From a virus, in the IMG/VR virus record IMGVR_UViG_3300011440_000040, positions 1 through 37,298 of that record: a stretch of 37,298 nt of DNA; one strand, given 5' to 3'. This document shows positions 8,500-15,096 of this stretch, piece after piece; position 1 is the first letter of the stretch, and every line of letters starts with the position of its first letter. The notes under the pieces are model-generated. The model had not been told where the DNA came from. It was given only the letters and a program-made list of their open reading frames with translations, and made no database searches. The position numbers were made by a program, and so were the translations under genes.

Positions 8500-8830
8500 G
8501 TACCCGCATGTTCTTATCCTTGATGACGCCGTAGAGAACAGCGAGTTCGGAAGCCCTTTGCCTTCGTAGCCATTTTTCGTCTGTAAATACATTTTGCATC
8601 GCAATCAAAGTCTCAAGTTCGGCCTCAACATTGTCGATAATTAGTTCGCCAATGCGTTCGCGTTTTTCGGTTGATACAGTATGGTTCCGCTGCAAGTTTC
8701 TTGACCAAGACGCAACCGTACCCCTCGGTATCTTGTATTCTTTGGCAACGTGGTTGATAGATTGCCCTGCTAGGAGCGCAGCCATTACAGATGCTTTAGT
8801 CGCTTCGTCGTATTCCTGACGCTCTGCCAT
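8456..8830 (-). CDS. terS: Terminase small subunit
   Basis: A 124-residue protein just before the large subunit. The N-terminus is a helix-turn-helix (residues about 12-45, with AGQSINHVAKEYKIPRGTVA) that would recognise the packaging site. The middle is helical and likely mediates ring assembly, and a short Gly-rich tail follows. Its ATG overlaps the stop of the lipoprotein gene (TAATG). Position and HTH make the call strong. Confidence 0.85.
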   Translation of the reverse strand: MAERQEYDEATKASVMAALLAGQSINHVAKEYKIPRGTVASWSRNLQRNHTVSTEKRERIGELIIDNVEAELETLIAMQNVFTDEKWLRRQRASELAVLYGVIKDKNMRVLEALPSGDTGGDSG

Positions 8831-9045
8831 TACATATCACTCCACTTAACATCAGGGTTGCATCGCCAACTGTTCACAGGAAAGCACCAATGGATGCGTG
8901 GCCTGTCAGGAACAGCGTAGAAGTTGCAGCCGCTTAGTACAATCATAAGTACCACCATTGCCGCCAAAACAATGCGCTTGACGACCTGATACGCCAGCCA
9001 TGCCAGAACCACCGCAAACAGGGCGACAATGGCAAGGCGAATCAT
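8830..9045 (-). CDS. Small membrane/lipoprotein at the end of the lysis cassette
   Basis: A 71-residue protein with an N-terminal hydrophobic segment (residues 3-19), a KR pair, and a second hydrophobic run ending in a lipobox-like LSGC (Cys40). A polar tail with two more Cys follows. The ATG overlaps the endolysin stop (ATGA). Place and lipobox recall outer-membrane spanin subunits (Rz1), but the double hydrophobic start is atypical and no partner is adjacent. It could also be a small lysis accessory protein. Confidence 0.65.
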   Translation of the reverse strand: MIRLAIVALFAVVLAWLAYQVVKRIVLAAMVVLMIVLSGCNFYAVPDRPRIHWCFPVNSWRCNPDVKWSDM

Positions 9046-10424
9046 TTGCTCATTTCCTCTAGCAGATCACCCGTACGGTTTACCCACCCTGCGCCAAACA
9101 CATTCCAGTTATCCAGCTTGGTGTAGGTATGCAAACGTTTGGCGGCAAAAGCATAGGGGTTAACTCCTACCTCTTGCTGCCATCGCTGCGCTGTACCTAC
9201 GCCATGCAAAACGGCGGTATCAAAGACAAGCAAAGAGGCAGGCCAGGGCAACTCATTTGCCCCGCTGCGCTGCCAATAGTCGCTACGGTAAATATCTTTT
9301 GCTTGCTCCCTTGTCAAGTTGCGAATATCAAGGTTAGGGTAGCTTGCCGCGCTAATTCCGAAATTTGTCCCCTTGAGTTCGCCTTGCCCCTTGCGTCCAC
9401 CCGTCCAGTTGCCATGATCTTCGGGGTTCAGCGACAGCCCACCTTCCCACCTCAATAGCCACTCGATTGCACGCGGGAAGTTATCGCCCACCGGTGCGGG
9501 TTCCGGCTTCGTGCCTGTACCGATGCTGGGTAAGTGCGTCTCGATAGGTGGGACACTTGCTTGCTTAACATGCTGCCAATCATAGACTTCAAGCGCATCA
9601 CGAATCGGGCGCACATCGAAACTATCCCAGGGATGCGAAAAGTCATATGTAAATACCTGATAGCTGTGGATGCGTGGGTCATTGATACCCATAATGAACT
9701 CATCCAGCCAGCGGCAATAGTCAGGTGGATTCATTGTGCGTAAGTAGCCATCATGTGCGCCGCCTGTGGTCACATGCTCGTCAGACCCACACTCGCCTAT
9801 CACCCACTCAACATCTTGCCAAGTGCAAGCGCGCAAACGGTCATAATGGCCCGGCACGCATGGCTGTGTGCTACTGCCATAGATGTGAGCAACGGCGATA
9901 TGATGGCCCCTGACAATAGCCTGGTGCGAACCCTCAAAGACGGTGTAGTCAGCCTGTGTGTTGCCTGTGCCGTCAACGGTACGAGGATGGCCCGTGCTGA
10001 AGTTAAATGCGCCACCCCGTAAACCATGCACCCTTAATGTGTCGAGGAAGGCGGTAGTGTATTTATCAATGGCGGCACGGTCGCCATTTGTGGCGTCAGG
10101 CTCGTTGATTCCGAGGAAGAAGGTGCGGTTGGTGGGCGTGTGAACATTGCCGCTTGTCACCTTTGCCGCCCACTCATTCGCATGGCGTGTGCCTGTTCCA
10201 ACAGGGTCAGCCCACATATCAGACTTTTGCTCTGACATTGGATGGTCACGCGCCAGGATGTAGGCGTCTTGGGGCAATACCGCCAGCAAGTCACGGCAGG
10301 CGTCACGGTTGCTCCAGTGCCACTCAAAAAGTTTGACGCTTGGGTATCGCATCCGTCCGACGTGCGAATAGTCGCGCCCATCTGGGTGCGTGCGAATCCA
10401 GTGTTGACCTAACAGGCTAGTCAT
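9042..10424 (-). CDS. Endolysin: clan-A-like glycoside hydrolase domain plus GH108-like muramidase domain
   Basis: A 460-residue protein from the ATG at 10424, whose A overlaps the stop of the upstream membrane gene (ATGA); an in-frame upstream extension overlaps that gene and is rejected. Residues about 1-285 look like a TIM-barrel hydrolase, with GINEPD (E108, candidate acid/base) and VIGECGSDE (E211, candidate nucleophile). A Pro-rich linker follows. Residues about 315-460 resemble GH108 lysozymes, with LLRWEGGLSLNPED (E327 in the EGG motif), then GTNFGIS and FDTAVLHGVGTAQRW. The second domain should cut peptidoglycan; the substrate of the first is unknown. No signal peptide, so holin-dependent export is expected. 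Confidence 0.85.
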   Translation of the reverse strand: MTSLLGQHWIRTHPDGRDYSHVGRMRYPSVKLFEWHWSNRDACRDLLAVLPQDAYILARDHPMSEQKSDMWADPVGTGTRHANEWAAKVTSGNVHTPTNRTFFLGINEPDATNGDRAAIDKYTTAFLDTLRVHGLRGGAFNFSTGHPRTVDGTGNTQADYTVFEGSHQAIVRGHHIAVAHIYGSSTQPCVPGHYDRLRACTWQDVEWVIGECGSDEHVTTGGAHDGYLRTMNPPDYCRWLDEFIMGINDPRIHSYQVFTYDFSHPWDSFDVRPIRDALEVYDWQHVKQASVPPIETHLPSIGTGTKPEPAPVGDNFPRAIEWLLRWEGGLSLNPEDHGNWTGGRKGQGELKGTNFGISAASYPNLDIRNLTREQAKDIYRSDYWQRSGANELPWPASLLVFDTAVLHGVGTAQRWQQEVGVNPYAFAAKRLHTYTKLDNWNVFGAGWVNRTGDLLEEMSK

Positions 10425-10591
10425 AGCGTGAGCAGCCCAAAACGCTGAACAAGATATACAAGGAGGAGGAGTGCTACCAGGACAATGATCACCGTCCTCA
10501 CCGGCTGCGGCATCGGAATTTGGCCTAATATCCAAAAAAGCAGGTAGACCACAAGGCACAGGACAATCACCCAGATGAGAAGTTCTAGCAT
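10421..10591 (-). CDS. Small two-helix membrane protein (possible holin/lysis accessory)
   Basis: A 56-residue protein read directly from the sequence, starting at the ATG at 10591 three bases after the stop of the holin-like gene and ending in ATGA overlap with the endolysin. It has two hydrophobic helices, LIWVIVLCLVVYLLFWIL and VIIVLVALLLLVYLV, joined by a Pro-rich turn (IPMPQPVR). This hairpin plan is common among tiny phage membrane proteins beside endolysins. Function as holin or anti-holin is inferred from place and topology. Confidence 0.75.
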   Translation of the reverse strand: MLELLIWVIVLCLVVYLLFWILGQIPMPQPVRTVIIVLVALLLLVYLVQRFGLLTL

Positions 10592-10594
10592 GGT

Positions 10595-10858
10595 TTAATC
10601 CTTTGGCGCTGACGCCGAACGTGTACTACCACTCGCACGCACCAAAGTCTCGCCGTCTTTGGTGGTAGGATTTTCCAGGCTGGTTACTTTGGGCGAGGTG
10701 ACGAAAGCAACGGCAATGGGTGAAACGACCGCCACAAAGCCCATAATGGCAGTAGATTGCTGCTCGGTCAGCGGTACACCAAAGGCGACGAGCAAGGTAA
10801 TCAAGGCCGCGACGATGGCGCTGACAGTGGCAGCCGACCACACAGGCGAGTTACTCAT
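10595..10858 (-). CDS. Holin-like membrane protein
   Basis: An 87-residue protein with two predicted transmembrane helices (about residues 8-27 and 36-54) joined by GVPLTEQQ, then a polar, charged tail. The plan and the turn 'FGVPLT.(E/D)Q' match small holin-like proteins found before endolysins. It sits between the membrane-anchored beta protein (TAA then ATG, adjacent) and the 56-residue membrane protein. It is the best holin candidate of the cassette, though no function test is possible from sequence. Confidence 0.75.
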   Translation of the reverse strand: MSNSPVWSAATVSAIVAALITLLVAFGVPLTEQQSTAIMGFVAVVSPIAVAFVTSPKVTSLENPTTKDGETLVRASGSTRSASAPKD

Positions 10859-11323
10859 TTATTGGCATCCTTCTATAATTTCAAAATCACGCACAATAAA
10901 GGCCGTCTTTTGTATTCCCTCCACATTGCGCGCCGCAAAGACACGTGTATATTTGCCGGGCGGCAAGTCGGGAACCGTCCAGAGAAGTTGTTGGACAAAC
11001 TTGGCGGGTATCGGGTGCAGAATGTCAGTCCATGCGCGCTGCGTGCCGATTAGGTTGGCGTGCGTTTGCTGGTCAAGCGTACTGACATAATAGAACATGA
11101 CAATGGATCGAGTGATAGCAATCTCGTTATTGATAGGTACTTGTTCACCGGCGCAAAAGACGCCCAACGGGTCAGGGTCTAGGCTGGTAATAGTAAGCGG
11201 CGGGTTATTGAAGAAGGTATCAAAGACGATAGTAGCCAGTACAATAAGTCCTACCGTTAACAAGGCGGTCAGGGCCATGTAGACAACGCCCCTCCCTACT
11301 GCACCCTGCGTGAACTGTGGCAT
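10859..11323 (-). CDS. Membrane-anchored protein with extracytoplasmic beta-sandwich-like domain
   Basis: A 154-residue protein with one N-terminal transmembrane helix (about residues 12-34, VVYMALTALLTVGLIVLATI) and then about 115 polar residues with beta pattern. These include LDPDPLGVFCAGEQVPI and TVPDLPPGKYTRVFAARN, the latter typical of Ig-like or Ig-related strands ('lpPG.Y'). Two or three Cys may form a disulfide outside. The start lies three bases after the CHAT protease stop (TAA CCC ATG), so the pair is co-translated. It is not a recognised lysis protein. It may be the sensor, target or partner of the protease; that is inference. Confidence 0.7.
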   Translation of the reverse strand: MPQFTQGAVGRGVVYMALTALLTVGLIVLATIVFDTFFNNPPLTITSLDPDPLGVFCAGEQVPINNEIAITRSIVMFYYVSTLDQQTHANLIGTQRAWTDILHPIPAKFVQQLLWTVPDLPPGKYTRVFAARNVEGIQKTAFIVRDFEIIEGCQ

Positions 11324-11326
11324 GGG

Positions 11327-12121
11327 TTAGACTCCGGCCCCCTGGAAAAAGACGACAATCGCCAACGCAACCAGGGCAATGGAGACAACCACAGTCAGAT
11401 ACATCACCCAACGGCGATTAAACCGTTGTCCATCCTCTACCTTTTGCAAGCGTACCGACATCGCTCGTACCTCGTCCACTACTTCCTTGTTGGAGTCAAC
11501 CAAGCCCTTGAGTCGCAATCTCGGATCACCATTCACCAACGCATCCAGACGTTCTACAACTTCATTTAAGCGCGCCTCTGACCCTGCTTCGCTTGTGGCC
11601 TTCGGATTGTTGTACGGGGGCATCACAGACCCTTTCGCACCGAAAAAGGTATAGGTCGAGTTCTGCCCCGGCTTGGCAAGTTCATAAGCATCATGGAAGT
11701 CATGCCCGTTGGCTATCTGCTTGGCGAATACGGCTCCCGTGACAAAGGCTTGTCTGTCGGGTATGGCTCTCAGCGTGCAGACAAGATTGCCGCGCAACTC
11801 TTCAAAAATAGCCTTAGCGATAGGGTAGCTTGCACAGGTATTGAGTACGGTTAGCTTCGTGCCTGCGCTGCGGATGAGTGTCGTCAGTTCAGAAGCGTTG
11901 ACAACGCCATCTTGCAGGTAGATACCCCTCTCATCCCCATGCGAACAAATCCAAACGATGTCCCACCCCTCGCCCGTCATGTCCAACATGCCGTGCAGCG
12001 TTGCCCGTTTGCCCTGTAACAGCCGCCCCTCCAACGCATTGACAACTGACATCACTTCATCGCTGGCATAGGGTAGGTCAGGGTTGTTCGGAGCAATAAC
12101 TAGACACCTGTAACTAGCCAT
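11327..12121 (-). CDS. CHAT-domain (caspase-like) cysteine protease with coiled coil and C-terminal membrane anchor
   Basis: A 264-residue protein. Residues 1-160 fit a minimal CHAT/caspase-fold protease: VWICSHGDERGIYL holds the catalytic His (H61, 'SHG'); LTVLNTCAS holds the catalytic Cys (C96) at the end of a beta strand; then VFAKQIANGHDFHDAYELA, the usual closing helices. Residues about 183-235 are a coiled coil with ALVNGDPRLRLKGLVD, and 239-259 a transmembrane helix after RRW. This tail resembles XhlA-like accessory proteins found beside holins. The catalytic domain should face the cytoplasm. I chose ATG 12121 because of a TGGAG site five bases before it and because the longer start would place a terminator hairpin in the coding region. 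Substrate and role unknown. Confidence 0.85.
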   Translation of the reverse strand: MASYRCLVIAPNNPDLPYASDEVMSVVNALEGRLLQGKRATLHGMLDMTGEGWDIVWICSHGDERGIYLQDGVVNASELTTLIRSAGTKLTVLNTCASYPIAKAIFEELRGNLVCTLRAIPDRQAFVTGAVFAKQIANGHDFHDAYELAKPGQNSTYTFFGAKGSVMPPYNNPKATSEAGSEARLNEVVERLDALVNGDPRLRLKGLVDSNKEVVDEVRAMSVRLQKVEDGQRFNRRWVMYLTVVVSIALVALAIVVFFQGAGV

Positions 12122-12134
12122 GTTGCTCCAGGGC

Positions 12135-12182
12135 AAATAAAAAGGGCAGCGCAGACACTCTTTCGAGTAATCCACGCTGCCC
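12135..12182 (-). terminator. Intrinsic terminator directly upstream of the CHAT gene
   Basis: On the minus strand GGGCAGCG, an inner hairpin ACTC-GAAA-GAGT, and CGCTGCCC are followed by TTTTTATTT: a full intrinsic terminator. It ends 13 bases before the CHAT start codon, leaving no room for a promoter between. Lysis and structural genes therefore depend on read-through or antitermination, unless another promoter overlaps the hairpin. Confidence 0.85.
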
Positions 12183-12304
12183 ATAGCAGTTCTTGTGGTG
12201 CGGTAGCGGCCTATGCCGCCCGATTCAATTAGGTGCGGGAAAGTTGGTTGTACCAGGGTCGTTAGCAGTGATAACCTGACACATTCGGCCCGTTACGGTG
12301 TACT

Positions 12305-12502
12305 CTACACCTTTTCAGGTGAAATATCAATAGTTTGCAAAGCCGCCACGTCCACCAGTATCTTTTCGCCCTTATAGAAAACCTCAATGATGGTCGTGCC
12401 ACGCAGACAGCGCACATTGGTTCGTCTACCTTCTTGGTCTAGAACAAACTCCCATTGTGGGCTGTGTTCGCTCGGTACGGTAATCTGCGTGGTCTTTTTC
12501 AT
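12305..12502 (-). CDS. Small hypothetical protein
   Basis: A 65-residue protein whose ATG overlaps the preceding stop (ATGA). It reads as beta-rich, with WEFVLDQEGRRTNVRCL and IEVFYKGEKILVDV. No family recognised. It is the last gene before the terminator. The 120 bases that follow hold a possible 19-codon reading frame and a small GC hairpin (GCGGC-ATAG-GCCGC), but nothing else I can support. Confidence 0.6.
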   Translation of the reverse strand: MKKTTQITVPSEHSPQWEFVLDQEGRRTNVRCLRGTTIIEVFYKGEKILVDVAALQTIDISPEKV

Positions 12503-13284
12503 GCTACGCAGCCCGTTGTCGCCCTGGCTGTCGCATCTTCAACCCCCGCCGCCTCGGCTAAACCTTCCCACGAGAGACCAAGCCGCTGCATGTGCGCGCC
12601 CGCCGTTGCCCAATTGCCAGGCCGCGCCGCATCGAAGGTGGCGATGCTGGGCATGACCTCCGTGCCCATCGCAAGCCGCTTCAGCTCGGCAATGACAACC
12701 TGAAGGGTCGGCAACGTATTGCCCTTGCGTCCCGCGCTTGTGGCCTGCTCATAGCCCATCTTGCGCTTGCGCTTGAGAGAATCCAGTTGAGCGCGGCGGG
12801 CATCCGTCATGCCCTTCTTGGGCTTGCGTGTGTCGTCGAAGTCATCGTCGAGATCGTCATCGTCGTCCAGCATATCCACCTCCTCCAACGTGCGCGGCTT
12901 GTTGAGAATAGCCACCAGGTTGCCATTGCTGCCGGCAGCAAGCGCGTTCGCAACCTTGTCACGCGCAATGTCGGGGTCAGGTAGGCGGCTGGTGCTGATG
13001 GATGGCGTGGCAATCGCCTCATCCATATCGGCCCATAGTTGCTTCATGGGGTCATCCCATTGCTCGCGCCCCTTGTCGTCTGCGTCCTGGTGGCGGACAA
13101 CGAGTTCGCGCAGGCTCTCACGAACAGCAGCCGCCTCCTGCTCGTCTCGCTGCTCTTCAATCACGTCATACACCAGGCGCACCAAGCCCAACGTCATCTT
13201 GGGCAAATAGTCTCCCAGCTTAAATTCATCCAGTCGCCCATTGATGCGCTGGGTCAGGTCTGCAAGTTCGCTGCTAGTTAGCAT
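12499..13284 (-). CDS. Protein with acidic linker and C-terminal homing-endonuclease-associated-repeat-like motif
   Basis: A 261-residue protein from the ATG at 13284, which overlaps the previous stop (TAATG) and has GGGAGA about nine bases before it. The N-terminal half is helical and charged. An acidic run (about residues 138-151, DMLDDDDDLDDDFDD) precedes a very basic stretch (KRKRKM). The last about 55 residues, with VMPSIATFDAARPGNW and GLSWEGLAEAAGV, resemble the short HNH-associated DNA-binding repeat found in phage proteins. No nuclease motif is present. Possibly a DNA-binding replication or regulatory protein; low certainty. Confidence 0.6.
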   Translation of the reverse strand: MLTSSELADLTQRINGRLDEFKLGDYLPKMTLGLVRLVYDVIEEQRDEQEAAAVRESLRELVVRHQDADDKGREQWDDPMKQLWADMDEAIATPSISTSRLPDPDIARDKVANALAAGSNGNLVAILNKPRTLEEVDMLDDDDDLDDDFDDTRKPKKGMTDARRAQLDSLKRKRKMGYEQATSAGRKGNTLPTLQVVIAELKRLAMGTEVMPSIATFDAARPGNWATAGAHMQRLGLSWEGLAEAAGVEDATARATTGCVA

Positions 13285-13637
13285 TATGGTAGTTTCTCCC
13301 TTTGTAAATTCATACCCTGCCACGCCGCCACATACAGCATGGACGAGGCCTGCACAGCCTTGTTATACGAATACCCTGACGCCAACCATGCCCGTTCTTT
13401 CTCCAACCGTGCCAGGTCGTCACATAGCGTTGTAGCCTCGCAAATGAGTTCACTGTTTGACGTTTGTAGCTTTTCCACCAGGCGCACGGCGTCATCAAGG
13501 GTGGCACGCAGTTCTAGGCAGTCGTCGAGTAGTTTTGCGTTGGCAAATTCCAGGTTGGTTGCCCTGTCATTGTGGTAAGTGGCGCACGCGTACAGGGCGA
13601 CGGCGCATAGGGCGCTAAATACGGCGAGGGTGCTCAT
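13284..13637 (-). CDS. Small protein with N-terminal hydrophobic segment and coiled coil
   Basis: A 117-residue protein. The ATG at 13637 has AAGGAGG seven bases before it and overlaps the previous stop (ATGA). Residues 2-20 are hydrophobic (STLAVFSALCAVALYACAT), a membrane anchor or lipobox-like signal; about residues 30-85 are a coiled coil (LELRATLDDAVRLVEKLQ and on). Topology is like an inner-membrane spanin (Rz), but it lies outside the lysis cassette, so I leave it unnamed. Confidence 0.65.
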   Translation of the reverse strand: MSTLAVFSALCAVALYACATYHNDRATNLEFANAKLLDDCLELRATLDDAVRLVEKLQTSNSELICEATTLCDDLARLEKERAWLASGYSYNKAVQASSMLYVAAWQGMNLQREKLP

Positions 13638-13996
13638 GGTTTGCCTCCTTCGTCTGTGACGGGCCGTAGGCCATGCGCTTCCACCCATGCCCTTGCGTTG
13701 GCACTCTCAGCGGTTCTGCCACCAAACGCCGTATCCAATTCGTCCAAAGCTTCAATGAGTTCGGCGTAGATGGCAGGCGGGATAAGTGGCACAGGCGTGA
13801 CAGGCTGTGCTACTACCGCGCCTGCGCCTTTTTCCAGTTGCAACAAGGCAGCCTCGGCAAGTTCGCGTGTGGCGTAAGATTCGTAGCGTCGCCAGCGTGC
13901 GCCGTGCCGGTTCTGCTTGCAATCCACCTCACGGCTGTTGTAGGGATTCAACCTAAACACGAGTGTTGAGTCTTGGCGCATGATTTCGATGGTCAT
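13634..13996 (-). CDS. Hypothetical protein
   Basis: About 120 residues from the ATG at 13996, just after the stop of the Pol X-like gene. The N-terminal part has strand-like FRLNPYNSREVD and a basic RHGARWRRYESYATRELAEAA, which reads like a small DNA- or RNA-contacting alpha/beta unit. A Pro-rich linker and a helical C-terminus follow. Not recognised. A second ATG five codons later is also possible. Confidence 0.55.
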   Translation of the reverse strand: MTIEIMRQDSTLVFRLNPYNSREVDCKQNRHGARWRRYESYATRELAEAALLQLEKGAGAVVAQPVTPVPLIPPAIYAELIEALDELDTAFGGRTAESANARAWVEAHGLRPVTDEGGKP

Positions 13997-14006
13997 GATG
14001 TTGGCT

Positions 14007-14546
14007 CTATCTCTCTTTCGGCGGCACAAAGCTCATGCCCCAAATGCGGAAAATGTCTTCTTCCTCGTGCGTATCCAGCAGCACACCGTCGCAGCTTACG
14101 CGCGCCTCACTTATCTCAAGACCCTGAGGCTTGTATCCCCCATAGGCTCTGGAAGTGACCATTGCCTTGCTAAACTCTGCGCTGCCCGTTCGCACCATGA
14201 AGTTGTAGCCCCATGTGGCGGGGTCAGGTTGCAGAAACAAGTCAACCTTGAACGTCCAGCCTGGTTGCCACTCAAACGAAAATGACTTGTACTTCTGCCC
14301 GTTCTTGTGAAGTTCAATGGGCCACGTTGCAAGTAAATCATCCACTTCGCTTGTGTCCATCGGTTCACCAATCAAGTTGGTGTGCAGCTTCGGAATTGCC
14401 ACCAATTCAATGTCACCTACTAGGTCCTTTTTGCGGCGCAGGCTGCCGGCGATCTCGATACGGTGGCAAGCGGACGATAGGGCACCTGCTAGATGCGTGG
14501 CGACTATATTGACTTGAGCGTAGGGGCGTTTCTTTGTATCGCTCAC
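14007..14546 (-). CDS. Pol X / nucleotidyltransferase-fold protein
   Basis: A 179-residue protein starting at a GTG at 14546 that overlaps the previous stop (GTGA), with AAGGAG eight bases before it. It holds the nucleotidyltransferase core of the DNA polymerase beta class: IEIAGSLRRKKDLVGDIELV, with GS at 34-35, metal ligands D45 and E47 in DIE, and a third acid D102 in FKVDLFL. The later GYNFMVRTGSAEFSKAM and YGGYKPQGLE match the region where Pol X enzymes bind the nucleotide. No helix-hairpin-helix N-terminus, so it is a minimal form. It may fill DNA gaps or add nucleotides; substrate unknown. Confidence 0.8.
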   Translation of the reverse strand: MSDTKKRPYAQVNIVATHLAGALSSACHRIEIAGSLRRKKDLVGDIELVAIPKLHTNLIGEPMDTSEVDDLLATWPIELHKNGQKYKSFSFEWQPGWTFKVDLFLQPDPATWGYNFMVRTGSAEFSKAMVTSRAYGGYKPQGLEISEARVSCDGVLLDTHEEEDIFRIWGMSFVPPKER

Positions 14547-14746
14547 GCCGTCGGCTCCTTGTCCGCTAGGTCGTATCGATCGCGCCCGTGGCAATGCTCG
14601 CAATCAGAGCGCTTGCAGATATGCAATGTGTGACTGGAGGCACGACAGCAGCACTTTTTGCCGCACGGTGCTTTGGCATGACACGCCCCAACAAGATATA
14701 TTTTTTGGCTGGCGCTGGCGGTGTAGAGCACGGGTGTTTCGGTCAC
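14543..14746 (-). CDS. Small Cys/His-rich protein (likely zinc-binding)
   Basis: A 67-residue protein from a GTG at 14746 overlapping the previous stop (GTGA) with an upstream purine-rich site. It has nine Cys and five His, in CHAKAPCGKKCCCRASSHT and CKRSDCEHCHGRD, a pattern that suggests one or two zinc sites. Family unknown. It lies between the TubC-N-like and Pol X-like genes, so a nucleic-acid role is possible. An upstream ATG start would overlap the preceding gene by 55 bases and is less likely. Confidence 0.6.
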   Translation of the reverse strand: MTETPVLYTASASQKIYLVGACHAKAPCGKKCCCRASSHTLHICKRSDCEHCHGRDRYDLADKEPTA

Positions 14747-15096
14747 AACTTTGTTTCCCCTTTCCTTATCTTGTGGTTCACGATTTCGATAAGCCACCCA
14801 CCATTAACGGGGGTGCCGCGCAGGGAGAGACCCATTACCTCTGCGATATAGATGGCTTCCTTGAGTTCGTCCAACTTAATAAGCCGGTAAAAATAAGCTT
14901 GCAATTGTTCCGGCACTTCCGGCGATAAGAGTTCAATCAGATGCTCGGAGCGCTTTATGATTTCTTCTTGCAGCACCGGCGTCATAATGCCCTGCGTATC
15001 TCTGACCTTTAGCTGCCCATCTGCAACTTTGAGCTTGAGTCCGATCCGCAGCATGTTGGCGTAGAAGATGCGGATTGGGGTTCCGTGTTCGATCAT
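14743..15096 (-). CDS. TubC N-terminal-like small protein
   Basis: A 117-residue protein whose ATG overlaps the CoiA-like stop (ATGA). Residues about 13-55 have the plan of the TubC N-terminal docking domain: ANMLRIGLKLKVADGQLKVRD, then MTPVLQEEIIKRSEHLIELL ('GI.L....G.L.V....L...L...I...K..L..LL'). Stand-alone copies occur in phages and plasmids next to replication genes, where the role is not known. The C-terminus is helical with IAEVMGLSLRGTPVNGGW. Confidence 0.65.
   Translation of the reverse strand: MIEHGTPIRIFYANMLRIGLKLKVADGQLKVRDTQGIMTPVLQEEIIKRSEHLIELLSPEVPEQLQAYFYRLIKLDELKEAIYIAEVMGLSLRGTPVNGGWLIEIVNHKIRKGETKL

Noticed and set aside
8500-8604. N-terminal extension of the large terminase
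   Set aside because: It lies almost wholly within the small terminase gene in another frame and is unlike known TerL starts.
12221-12283. Possible 19-codon frame after the 65-residue gene (minus strand, MCQVITANDPGTTNFPAPN)
   Set aside because: Reads plausibly but has no clear ribosome site and is too short to support.
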